Part shown: positions 1-5,560 of the stretch, piece after piece
How positions within the stretch are numbered: position 1 is the first letter of the stretch
How the letters are laid out: each line of letters begins with the position of its first letter
Source of the DNA: Synechococcus sp. UW140
GTDB lineage: Bacteria; Cyanobacteriota; Cyanobacteriia; PCC-6307; Cyanobiaceae
NCBI GenBank assembly: GCA_945878795.1
Contig: CAMDWF010000167.1
Location: 1 to 5,765 of the forward strand
Direction of reading: 5' to 3'
DNA: 5,765 nucleotides
Made by a program: the position numbers and the translations under genes
Notes under the pieces: generated by a model
The model's input: only the letters and a program-made list of their open reading frames with translations
What the model was told of the DNA's origin: nothing
Databases searched by the model: none

Positions 1-132
1 CTGGAGAGCGGCGAAGTGGTGGTTGCCCAGGTGCCCCGCGACCAGTTAGACCACACCGCCCTGGCCCTGGGGGATCAGGTCCACATCGTCAGCCGTCAAG
101 CGCGTACCTTTGTGCCGGACTATTCCATCTAG
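1..132 (+). CDS. cysA: Sulfate ABC transporter ATP-binding protein, C-terminal fragment
   Basis: This frame is open from the first base to a TAG stop and gives the last 43 residues of a protein that begins outside the window. The fragment has no ATPase motifs. It resembles the regulatory/TOBE-like end of CysA-type importers: a short beta-rich stretch (EVVVAQVPRDQLD), an LxxGDQVHIV segment and the ending ARTFVPDYSI, which matches the style of cyanobacterial CysA C-termini as I recall them. CysA hydrolyses ATP on the cytoplasmic side to drive sulfate/thiosulfate import through CysT/CysW, fed by a binding protein such as the two encoded downstream. The neighbouring sbpA genes support sulfate over the related molybdate ATPase ModC, but the fragment alone cannot separate the two. 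The gene is convergent with the Rrf2 regulator, 17 nt away. Confidence 0.72.
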   Translation: MESGEVVVAQVPRDQLDHTALALGDQVHIVSRQARTFVPDYSI

Positions 133-135
133 GTC

Positions 136-156
136 CATTTGAGGCTAACTCAGATG
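136..156. terminator. Hairpin between convergent cysA and rrf2
   Basis: An inverted repeat CATTTGAG / CTCAGATG surrounds a 5-nt loop (GCTAA). It gives an 8-bp stem with one G-U pair when read on the + strand. It lies between the cysA stop and the rrf2 stop and overlaps the latter, where a shared bidirectional terminator is expected. There is no T-tract after the stem in either direction, so it is not a classical intrinsic terminator. Its role is inferred from position. Confidence 0.42.
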
Positions 157-581
157 AAATACATGACCTGGGACTGGTCGAGGCGATTGCGCTGGTCCAG
201 CAGTTCTTGAAGCGTGGTTTCTGTGAGTACCTGCTGGCGGGCCCCATCCAAGCGGCCGGCGAGGTTTCCCAACACCTCGAATTCCGCCGTGGCACGGGCA
301 GAGCTGCTGCGTGAAGAGCCCTCCCCTTCCAGGCAGCTGACCACCTCGGCCACCGAGACTTCCGCGGGGGGACGGGCCAGCTGGTAACCGCCCTTGGGGC
401 CGCGGATGCTGCGCAGAATCTTGCCGCGGCGCAGGCTGGTCAACATTTGCTCTAGGTAGCGATCGGGGATGCCCTGGCGCTGGGCGATCTCGGCAACCTG
501 CAGCACCAGCCCCTGGTCGTAAACGGCCGCCAACTCGATCAGGGAGACGATGCCGTACTCGGTTTTGGCGCTGAAGCCCAC
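150..581 (-). CDS. Rrf2-family transcriptional regulator, CymR-like (no Fe-S cysteines)
   Basis: From the chosen GTG start the protein is 143 residues, a normal Rrf2 length. The N-terminus (GFSAKTEYGI, residues 2-11) is the typical Rrf2 opening. A winged helix follows: recognition region about 28-60 (VAEIAQRQGIPDRYLEQML) and wing RGPKGGYQLAR at 60-70, then a dimerisation helix around 100-132. The IscR/NsrR-type cysteine triad is absent. The only Cys is C83, and the corresponding loop is serine-rich (SSRSSSAR, 89-96), so [2Fe-2S] sensing is unlikely. The end, TTLQELL then MYFI, resembles B. subtilis CymR, the cysteine-metabolism repressor that works with CysK. The GTG at 581 is preferred because GGGGA lies 6 nt upstream (592-588) and it gives the family N-terminus. 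A TTG at 623 would add 14 unlikely residues. It is divergent from sbpA, so a role in sulfate-uptake control is inferred. The effector is unknown. Confidence 0.9.
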   Translation of the reverse strand: MGFSAKTEYGIVSLIELAAVYDQGLVLQVAEIAQRQGIPDRYLEQMLTSLRRGKILRSIRGPKGGYQLARPPAEVSVAEVVSCLEGEGSSRSSSARATAEFEVLGNLAGRLDGARQQVLTETTLQELLDQRNRLDQSQVMYFI

Positions 582-707
582 GCTTGATCCCCGGTAATGG
601 CATAGGGATTGTGCCAGAGGCAAGGGCCATCCCTGTCGACGTAGTTGGGATTACATGCCGGGGCCAGGGCGCTGGATAGCGTTGGCAAGCAATCCAATCG
701 GACAACC
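582..707. promoter_or_regulatory. Divergent control region between rrf2 and the first sbpA
   Basis: These 126 bases separate the GTG starts of the regulator and the first sulfate-binding gene, so both promoters should lie here. No convincing -35/-10 pair is visible for sbpA. On the minus strand a TGTAAT hexamer (655-650) is a possible -10 for rrf2, without a good -35. The region holds the inverted repeat at 598-616 and three GGCA-n-AATCC elements (minus 615-605, minus 659-647, plus 684-695). No strong Shine-Dalgarno precedes the sbpA GTG. The promoter calls are weak, and the control role is inferred from gene orientation. Confidence 0.5.
598..616. promoter_or_regulatory. Inverted repeat, candidate Rrf2 operator
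   Basis: TGGCA and TGCCA form a perfect 5-bp inverted repeat with a 9-nt spacer (TAGGGATTG). Its centre is about 26 nt upstream of the rrf2 GTG, where a bound repressor could block the gene's own transcription. Rrf2 dimers bind imperfect palindromes, and autoregulation is common in the family. A 5-bp arm can arise by chance, so this is a candidate only. Confidence 0.3.
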
Positions 708-1772
708 GTGGTATCTAAATCCCCTCGCTCAGCGCGAGCCTCAATCGCTGGCGTGGTCTTGGCCAGCCAGGCCTGGGTTCCCCTGCTATTCAGCCTTGGG
801 GTCGGCCCCCTGGCCCAGCCGGCGGCGGCCCAGACCCCAGGCAAGCCCCCGTCGATCCTGTTGGTCACCTATGCCGTCACCAAGGCGGCCTACGACAAAA
901 TCATTCCCCTGTTTGTCGCCGACTGGAGGAAGAAGACCGGCCAGAGCGTTGTCATCAGGACCAGTTATGGCGGCTCCGGTTCCCAGACCCGCGCGGTGAT
1001 TGACGGACTAGAGGCAGATGTGGTGGCCCTGGCGATGGCCGCCGACATCAGCAAGCTGGAGAAAGCTGGTTTGATCAAGCCTGGTTGGCAAAATGAGCTG
1101 CCCAATCAATCCGTAGCCACCAATTCAACCGTGGCCACCTTTGTGCGGCCAGGCAATCCCAAAAAGATTTTCACCTGGAGTGACCTCGATAATAAGAATG
1201 TCGAAAGTGTGCTTGCCAATCCCAAGACTTCCGGTGGTGCCCGCTGGAATTTCGTCGCCCTCTGGGGGGCCATCAGCCAAAGCGGCGGCGGCGAAGCCGC
1301 TGCTAAACGTTTCATCAGCGGTGTTTTCAAAAACGCTGAAGTGCTGCCTAAGGACGCCCGCGAAGCTACCGACACCTTTCTCAAGCGCGGCCAGGGAGAT
1401 GTGCTCTTGAATTGGGAAACCGAAGGATTTTTGGCCAAACGCAGCGGTGAACTGCCCGGAGGATATCGGGTGTTCAGTCCCAACGTGCTGACGGAAATGC
1501 CCCACACTGTGGTTGACAAGAATGCCGACAAACATGGCACCCGTAGAGTCGCCGAAGCCTTCACCCGCTTCTTATATACTCCGGCCGCCCAGAAGGCCTT
1601 CGTCGATAATGGCTTCAGGCCGGTGACACCGGAAGGCAAAAGCTATGCCCGTGGCAAGTTTCCCAATGTCAAGTTCTTCCGCATCGGCGATCTGGGCGGC
1701 TGGGGTGAGACCGATAAGAAGTTTTTCGGCAAGGGTGGCATCTGGGATCAGATTTTCGCCCAGACCCGTTAG
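708..1772 (+). CDS. sbpA: Sulfate ABC transporter substrate-binding protein, secreted paralogue
   Basis: The 354-residue protein belongs to the SbpA/CysP family, which binds sulfate or thiosulfate in the periplasm and delivers it to the CysT/W/A permease. Basic residues and a hydrophobic stretch (about 13-36) precede PAAA|Q at 39-42, a plausible signal peptidase I site. Family blocks are TYAVTKAAYD (54-63), TSYGGSGSQTR (86-96), NPKTSGGARWNF (171-182, including the anion-binding Ser-Gly-Gly) and GQGDVLLNWETE (228-239). The last block is usually LxYENE, so the Trp and Thr here are departures from the family norm. The GTG at 708 is chosen over a TTG at 645 because the paralogue downstream starts with the same ACC-GTG-GTN-TC context and because the upstream residues do not look like a signal peptide. 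Compared with the paralogue, 34 of 49 residues match across 52-100 by hand count. It is divergent from rrf2 and 84 nt upstream of the second copy. Confidence 0.93.
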   Translation: MVSKSPRSARASIAGVVLASQAWVPLLFSLGVGPLAQPAAAQTPGKPPSILLVTYAVTKAAYDKIIPLFVADWRKKTGQSVVIRTSYGGSGSQTRAVIDGLEADVVALAMAADISKLEKAGLIKPGWQNELPNQSVATNSTVATFVRPGNPKKIFTWSDLDNKNVESVLANPKTSGGARWNFVALWGAISQSGGGEAAAKRFISGVFKNAEVLPKDAREATDTFLKRGQGDVLLNWETEGFLAKRSGELPGGYRVFSPNVLTEMPHTVVDKNADKHGTRRVAEAFTRFLYTPAAQKAFVDNGFRPVTPEGKSYARGKFPNVKFFRIGDLGGWGETDKKFFGKGGIWDQIFAQTR

Positions 1773-1856
1773 GTCCGCTCGCCTTGGCCTGGCGCCAATC
1801 CCATACCCCTAGCGGATTAGTGTGTAATGTAACTCCTGGTTGTTCATCGCTAAACC
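1773..1856 (+). promoter_or_regulatory. Spacer between tandem sbpA genes with hairpin and possible -10
   Basis: This 84-nt gap carries a short hairpin, TTGGC / GCCAA at 1784-1798 with a 5-nt loop, lacking a T-tract. It is followed by an AATCCC element (GGCGCCAATCCC, 1791-1802) resembling elements upstream of the first copy. A TGTAAT hexamer at 1823-1828 could be a -10 for the second gene, with no recognisable -35 at the right distance. The spacer may therefore let the second copy be controlled separately or attenuated. All of these signals are weak. Confidence 0.3.
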
Positions 1857-2933
1857 GTGGTTTCACGCCCTCGCTTCCTCCCATTCGCCCATCGCCGCGC
1901 CGCCTTTGCCAGCGGCCTGGGGCTGGCGCTGCTGTTGGGCGGTTGCGGCGGCCAGGGGCAGCAAGGGCAGGTCCCCAAATCTGGATCAGCCCAGGGAGGT
2001 GGGGACAAGCCCCTGCTGTTGGTCAGCTATGCCGTAACCAAGAGTGCCTACGACCGAATCCTGCCCCGCTTCCAGGCCGCCTGGAAGGCCCAAACCGGAA
2101 AGGATGTGGCGATTCGCACCAGCTACGGCGGCTCCGCCTCCCAGACCCGGGCCATCATCGATGGCCTGGATGCCGATGTGGCCGCCCTGGCCTTGGCCGG
2201 CGACGTGCTGAAGCTGGAAAAAGCCGGTTTGGTCGATCCTGGTTGGCAAAAGGAGCTTCCCAATGGTTCCATAATCACCAATTCGGTGGTCGCTTTTCTG
2301 ACCCGCCCTGGCAATCCCAAGGGTGTGAACCAGTGGGCTGACCTGGCCCGGCCCGGAGTGAGCGTTGTCACAGCCAATCCCAAGACCTCGGGTGGAGCCC
2401 GTTGGAACTTTCTTGGCCTTTGGGGCTCGGTGGCGCGCACGGGCGGCACCGAAGCCCAGGCCAAGGATTTTGTGAGTGCGGTGTACCGCAAAGTTGATAA
2501 TTTGCCCAAGGATGCCCGCGAGGCCACCGATACTTTTCTCAAGCGCGGCCAGGGGGATGTGCTTTTGAATTATGAAAACGAAGCCATCCAGGCCACCAAG
2601 GCCGGCGAACTCCAGACTCCCTTTGTGGTTCCAGAGGTCAATGTGCGCATCGAAGCGCCGGTGGTGATCGTCGATCGCAATGTCGATCGCCATGGCAACC
2701 GGGCGGCGGCCGAAGCCCTGGCCAAGTACTTGAGCAGCGAAGATGCCCAGCGGATTTTTGCCGAAGAGGGTTTCCGTCCCGCCCACCCCCAGGTGTGGAG
2801 CCAGGTGCGCTCGCGCTTTGCCCCCGTAAAAACCCTCTTTGATGCGGCCAGTTTTGGCGGCTGGCAGAGCATCGACCAAACCTTCTTTGCCAAAGGGGCC
2901 GTCTGGGACCAACTGTTTGCAGAAAAACGTTGA
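1857..2933 (+). CDS. sbpA: Sulfate ABC transporter substrate-binding protein, lipoprotein paralogue
   Basis: The 358-residue protein is a second SbpA-family sulfate-binding protein. Unlike its upstream copy it has a lipobox: a basic N-terminus (RPR, HRR), a hydrophobic core at about 15-28 and LGGC with Cys30, which predicts signal peptidase II processing and lipid anchoring. A flexible Gly/Gln/Ser linker follows (31-50). The conserved blocks are all present: SYAVTKSAYD (57-66), TSYGGSASQTR (88-98), NPKTSGGARWNF (174-185) and the standard GQGDVLLNYENE (231-242). C-terminal FGGW (333-336) and WDQLF (350-354) also match the first copy. GTG at 1857 is the start that yields a complete lipoprotein signal. 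It is probably co-transcribed with metX, whose ATG lies 9 nt past the stop. Sulfate is the likely ligand, and thiosulfate cannot be excluded. The orthodox ligand-site residues suggest this is the main sulfate-capturing copy, which is an inference. Confidence 0.95.
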   Translation: MVSRPRFLPFAHRRAAFASGLGLALLLGGCGGQGQQGQVPKSGSAQGGGDKPLLLVSYAVTKSAYDRILPRFQAAWKAQTGKDVAIRTSYGGSASQTRAIIDGLDADVAALALAGDVLKLEKAGLVDPGWQKELPNGSIITNSVVAFLTRPGNPKGVNQWADLARPGVSVVTANPKTSGGARWNFLGLWGSVARTGGTEAQAKDFVSAVYRKVDNLPKDAREATDTFLKRGQGDVLLNYENEAIQATKAGELQTPFVVPEVNVRIEAPVVIVDRNVDRHGNRAAAEALAKYLSSEDAQRIFAEEGFRPAHPQVWSQVRSRFAPVKTLFDAASFGGWQSIDQTFFAKGAVWDQLFAEKR

Positions 2934-2942
2934 ACTTTTGCC

Positions 2943-4082
2943 ATGGATCCCCTCACCATTGACATCGCCCCCAGCGCCAGTTGCCATCGCCATGGTGGCT
3001 GGCGACCGGGCGATCCCAGCGGCCAGCGTCAATTCAGCCAACTCTTTTGTGAAACCCCACTAGAGCTGGAATTGGGGGGCCGCCTCGGCCCCCTCACCCT
3101 GGCCTGGGAGAGCTGGGGCCAGTTGAATGGCGCCGCTGACAATGCCGTGCTGCTGCTGCATGGCTTCAGTGGCGATAGCCATGCCGCTGGCCCTGCCGGC
3201 CCAGGCCATGGGGCGCCGGGTTGGTGGGATGACCTGATCGGCCCCGGGCGCGCCCTGGATACCGATCGCTTCTTTGTGCTCTGCCCCAATGTGTTGGGCG
3301 GCTGCCAGGGCAGCAGCGGGCCTTCAAGCCCGGCGCCCGACGGCCGGCCCTGGGGGCCGCGCTTTCCGGCCTTGACCATCCGCGATCTGGTGGCGGCGGA
3401 GCGGCAACTGGCCATCCGTTTAGGCATCTCCCGTTGGCATGCGGTGATCGGCGGTTCGATGGGGGGCATGCGGGCCCTGGAATGGGCGATTGAAGAACCC
3501 CAGCGGGTCGAAAGGCTGCTGTTGCTGGCCACGGCCGCCCGTTGCAGCGCCGAAAACATCCCCTTCCATATCTGTCAGATCGAGGCAATCCGCCAGGATC
3601 CCAACTTTTTAGGCGGTGACTACTACGACGATCCCAGCGGTGGACCCCAAGGGGGTCTGGCCCTGGCGCGCTCGATCGCGACGATCACCTACGGCTGCGA
3701 ACGGGAGCTGGACCAACGCTTCGCCGCTGCTGATCCCCTCGGCCGTGAACAGGCGATCGCCGGCTTTCTAGCGGCGGAATCCCAGCAATTGGTGCGCCGT
3801 TTTGACGCCAACAGCTACATCGCCCTCACCCAGGCCATGAATCGCCACGATGTTGGTCGTGGTCGCGGCGGCATCGTCGCCGCCCTGGCGCGTATCACGG
3901 CCCGGGTGCGGCTGGTGGCGGTGGCCTCAGATCGACTCTTCCCGCCCCACCGCCACCAAGAACTGGCCGCCGGCTTGCGCTGCGGCGTCACCTTCTCAAC
4001 CCTGGAGAGCCAACTGGGCCACGATGCCTACATGCTAGAAGCCGGCAAGCTCAGCGAGATCGTGCGCCAGAGCCAGGGCTGA
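2943..4082 (+). CDS. metX: Homoserine O-acetyltransferase (MetX family, alpha/beta-hydrolase fold)
   Basis: MetX transfers an acyl group, usually from acetyl-CoA, to the hydroxyl of L-homoserine. The product is then sulfhydrylated with sulfide to homocysteine by MetY, which makes this a cytoplasmic entry point for methionine synthesis. The 379-residue length fits the family. Visible marks are LLHGFSGDSHAAG (71-83, oxyanion region), NVLGGCQGSSGP (116-127), the nucleophile elbow GGSMGGM with Ser172 (170-176), DANSYIALTQAM (288-299), Asp330 in VAVASDRLFPP and His360 in LGHDAYM. Ser172/Asp330/His360 form the expected triad. The ATG at 2943 is the first in-frame start after the sbpA stop. It lacks a clear Shine-Dalgarno, so translational coupling is possible. 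The first 35 or so residues are poorly conserved and a later start cannot be excluded. Some MetX relatives use succinyl-CoA, and sequence inspection does not settle the acyl donor. No metY is present in the window. Confidence 0.95.
   Translation: MDPLTIDIAPSASCHRHGGWRPGDPSGQRQFSQLFCETPLELELGGRLGPLTLAWESWGQLNGAADNAVLLLHGFSGDSHAAGPAGPGHGAPGWWDDLIGPGRALDTDRFFVLCPNVLGGCQGSSGPSSPAPDGRPWGPRFPALTIRDLVAAERQLAIRLGISRWHAVIGGSMGGMRALEWAIEEPQRVERLLLLATAARCSAENIPFHICQIEAIRQDPNFLGGDYYDDPSGGPQGGLALARSIATITYGCERELDQRFAAADPLGREQAIAGFLAAESQQLVRRFDANSYIALTQAMNRHDVGRGRGGIVAALARITARVRLVAVASDRLFPPHRHQELAAGLRCGVTFSTLESQLGHDAYMLEAGKLSEIVRQSQG
3753..3760. repeat. HIP1 octamer palindrome
   Basis: GCGATCGC is an exact match to HIP1, the highly iterated palindrome over-represented in many cyanobacterial genomes. 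It lies within metX codons. A single copy occurs by chance easily enough, so it supports but does not prove a cyanobacterial origin. Confidence 0.7.
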
Positions 4083-4177
4083 TCAACAGGGCTGAACAGC
4101 AAGTCTGGTTGTAATCCTGCCGACGTCCGCTAGGAGGCCCTGCCCATAGCCTGTCGGAGCCGGCGCAGGCAAGGACC
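4083..4177 (+). promoter_or_regulatory. Leader region between metX and chrA
   Basis: This 95-nt gap holds a TGTAAT hexamer (4110-4115), a possible -10 without a good -35, and an AGGAGG (4132-4137) with no usable ATG, GTG or TTG at normal distance after it. Two short inverted repeats are present: CCGAC/GTCGG (4120-4124 with 4153-4157) and GCCTG/CAGGC (4149-4153 with 4166-4170, 12-nt loop). They share the G at 4153, so they would be alternative rather than simultaneous folds. The second sits directly before the AAGGA that precedes the chrA start. No T-tract marks a metX terminator. chrA may have its own promoter or be read through from metX. Confidence 0.3.
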
Positions 4178-5527
4178 TTGGCGAACTCTCAAGGCCCTGT
4201 CGCTGCGGTGTCTTTGGCGGAGGCGGCCCGCTTCTGGGCCCGGCTCGGCATGGTCAGTTTCGGCGGGCCGGCGGCCCAGATCGCCCTGCTGTTCGACGAA
4301 CTGGTGGGGCGGCGGCGCTGGTTATCGGAGCGCCGTTTTTTGCATGCCCTGCAGGTTTGTTTGTTGTTGCCGGGTCCTGAGGCCACCCAACTGGCGATTT
4401 ATCTGGGCTGGTTGCTGCATGGGGTTGGCGGCGGCCTGATTGCCGGCGGCTTGTTTTTGTTGCCGTCGGTGTTGCTGCTGCTCAGCTTGTCCAGTGTTTA
4501 TGCCCTGTGGGGCCACTTGCCCTTGCTGGCGTCGGTGTTCTGGGCCCTGAAACCGGCGGTGATCGCCCTGGTGCTGCAGGCCACCTGGCTGGTGGGCAAG
4601 CGAACGCTGCGCCATCCGTTCCAGGGGCTGTTGGCCCTGGTGGCTTTTGCCGGATTGGTGCTGCTGAAGTGGCCCTATCCCTGGCTGCTGGCGCTAGCGG
4701 CCGGCAGCGGCTTCCTGGTGGGTCGCTTCCGGCCCAGCTGGCTGAACGACGCAGGCCACCGCAACGTTGCCAAGGCTGGTGGAAGCCAAGACACGTCCGC
4801 CCCAAACGGCTACCTCCACGACGACGACACCCCGCCACCGGCCCATGCCAAGCCCTCCAGCCGCCGCCTCGGCCTGGCCCTGCTGGCCATGGCTCTGGCC
4901 CTGGGGCTACCGCTGCTGCTGCTGATCTGGCTGCAGGGCTGGAGCGGTCTGCTGGCGACGATGGCCCGCTTCTTCACCCAGGTGGCCCTGCTCAGTTTCG
5001 GTGGTGCCTATGCCGTGCTGCCCTATGTGAGCCAGGGAGCGGTGACCCATTTCGGCTGGCTGCAACCGGCCCAGATGCTCGATGGCCTGGCCCTGGGGGA
5101 GACGACCCCCGGCCCCTTGATCATGGTTGTGGCCTTCGTGGGCTTCATGGGCGGCTGGAACGCCAGCGGTGCCCTCGGTATGGCCTGGCTGGCGGGACTG
5201 GTGGTGGTTTGGTTCACCTTCTTGCCCTCCTTTGCCTTCATCCTGATCGGCGCACCCTATGTGGAGGCCAGCCGCGACAAACCCCGCCTGCTGGCCCCCC
5301 TGGCGGCGATCACGGCGATGCTGACCGGGGTGATCGCCAGCCTGGCGGTGGTCCTGGCCGGCCCCGTGCTTTGGCCCCAGGGGTTGGCGGGCGGGGTGGA
5401 TTGGGTAGCCCTGTTGTTGGTGGCGCTGGCTCTGCTGCTGCTGCTGGGGGCCCGCTGGCGGGTGTTGTCTGTCATCGGCGCGGCGGCCCTGGTGGGGGTG
5501 GGGCGTTGGTTGTGGCTGGGCTTGTGA
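4178..5527 (+). CDS. chrA: ChrA-family chromate transporter, two-domain (CHR) form
   Basis: The 449-residue inner-membrane protein is a full-length CHR-superfamily transporter made of two homologous halves. The N-half has FWARLGMVSFGGPAAQIA (19-36), ELVGRRRWLSERRFLHAL (41-58) and LLPGPEATQLAIYLGWLLHG (63-82). The C-half repeats the pattern with FFTQVALLSFGGAYAVLPYV (265-284) and LGETTPGPLIM (306-316). Many hydrophobic segments flank a hydrophilic linker at about 190-230 containing HDDD and PPPAHAKP. ChrA proteins export chromate, a structural analogue of sulfate. The cyanobacterial relative SrpC of Synechococcus PCC 7942 is encoded among sulfur-regulated plasmid genes, so a role in sulfur physiology is possible here. 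The TTG at 4178 follows AAGGA with only 2 nt spacing. A GTG at 4208 would remove 10 residues and still keep the conserved domain. The gene is convergent with the Uma2 gene. Substrate is inferred from family and context. Confidence 0.92.
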   Translation: MANSQGPVAAVSLAEAARFWARLGMVSFGGPAAQIALLFDELVGRRRWLSERRFLHALQVCLLLPGPEATQLAIYLGWLLHGVGGGLIAGGLFLLPSVLLLLSLSSVYALWGHLPLLASVFWALKPAVIALVLQATWLVGKRTLRHPFQGLLALVAFAGLVLLKWPYPWLLALAAGSGFLVGRFRPSWLNDAGHRNVAKAGGSQDTSAPNGYLHDDDTPPPAHAKPSSRRLGLALLAMALALGLPLLLLIWLQGWSGLLATMARFFTQVALLSFGGAYAVLPYVSQGAVTHFGWLQPAQMLDGLALGETTPGPLIMVVAFVGFMGGWNASGALGMAWLAGLVVVWFTFLPSFAFILIGAPYVEASRDKPRLLAPLAAITAMLTGVIASLAVVLAGPVLWPQGLAGGVDWVALLLVALALLLLLGARWRVLSVIGAAALVGVGRWLWLGL

Positions 5528-5541
5528 ATAGGTAGACCTTC

Positions 5542-5560
5542 GCTGATAAGTGCCTTCAGC
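5542..5560. terminator. Short inverted repeat between convergent chrA and Uma2 gene
   Basis: GCTGA and TCAGC form a 5-bp stem with a 9-nt loop (TAAGTGCCT), lying just after the chrA stop and overlapping the stop of the opposite gene. No T-tract is present. The position suits a shared terminator, but the stem is short and may be chance. Confidence 0.2.

Noticed and set aside
582..623. Upstream TTG start extending the Rrf2 protein by 14 residues
   Set aside because: Family members begin right at the (M)xFSxKxEYG segment, and the GTG at 581 has a good GGGGA ribosome site, so the extension is unlikely. It would also place the candidate operator inside the coding sequence.
645..707. Upstream TTG start extending the first sbpA by 21 residues
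   Set aside because: The extra residues do not form a signal sequence and would run through the likely control region, while the GTG at 708 matches the start context of the paralogue.
1150..2390. Repeated (G/C)CAATCCCAA strings inside both sbpA genes, resembling the intergenic AATCCC element
   Set aside because: They encode the conserved Asn-Pro-Lys motifs (GNPK and ANPK) of both paralogues, so protein conservation explains them rather than regulator binding.
1986..3041. Long minus-strand open frame (351 codons) opposite the second sbpA and the start of metX
   Set aside because: It lies antisense to well-conserved sulfate-binding protein codons, its translation is Gly/Ala-rich with no recognisable domain, and such mirror frames are common in GC-rich genes. 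A similar minus-strand frame at 1106-1639 opposite the first sbpA was rejected for the same reason.
4132..4137. Perfect AGGAGG suggesting a small unannotated gene before chrA
   Set aside because: No ATG, GTG or TTG occurs at a normal distance downstream, and the in-frame CTG at 4151 is too far and too rare a start to support a call.
4507..5535. 342-codon plus-strand frame overlapping chrA in another reading frame
   Set aside because: The product is Gly/Pro/Arg-rich low-complexity sequence typical of an out-of-frame reading of a GC-rich membrane protein gene; chrA motifs continue uninterrupted in its own frame, so no frameshift or overlapping gene is indicated.
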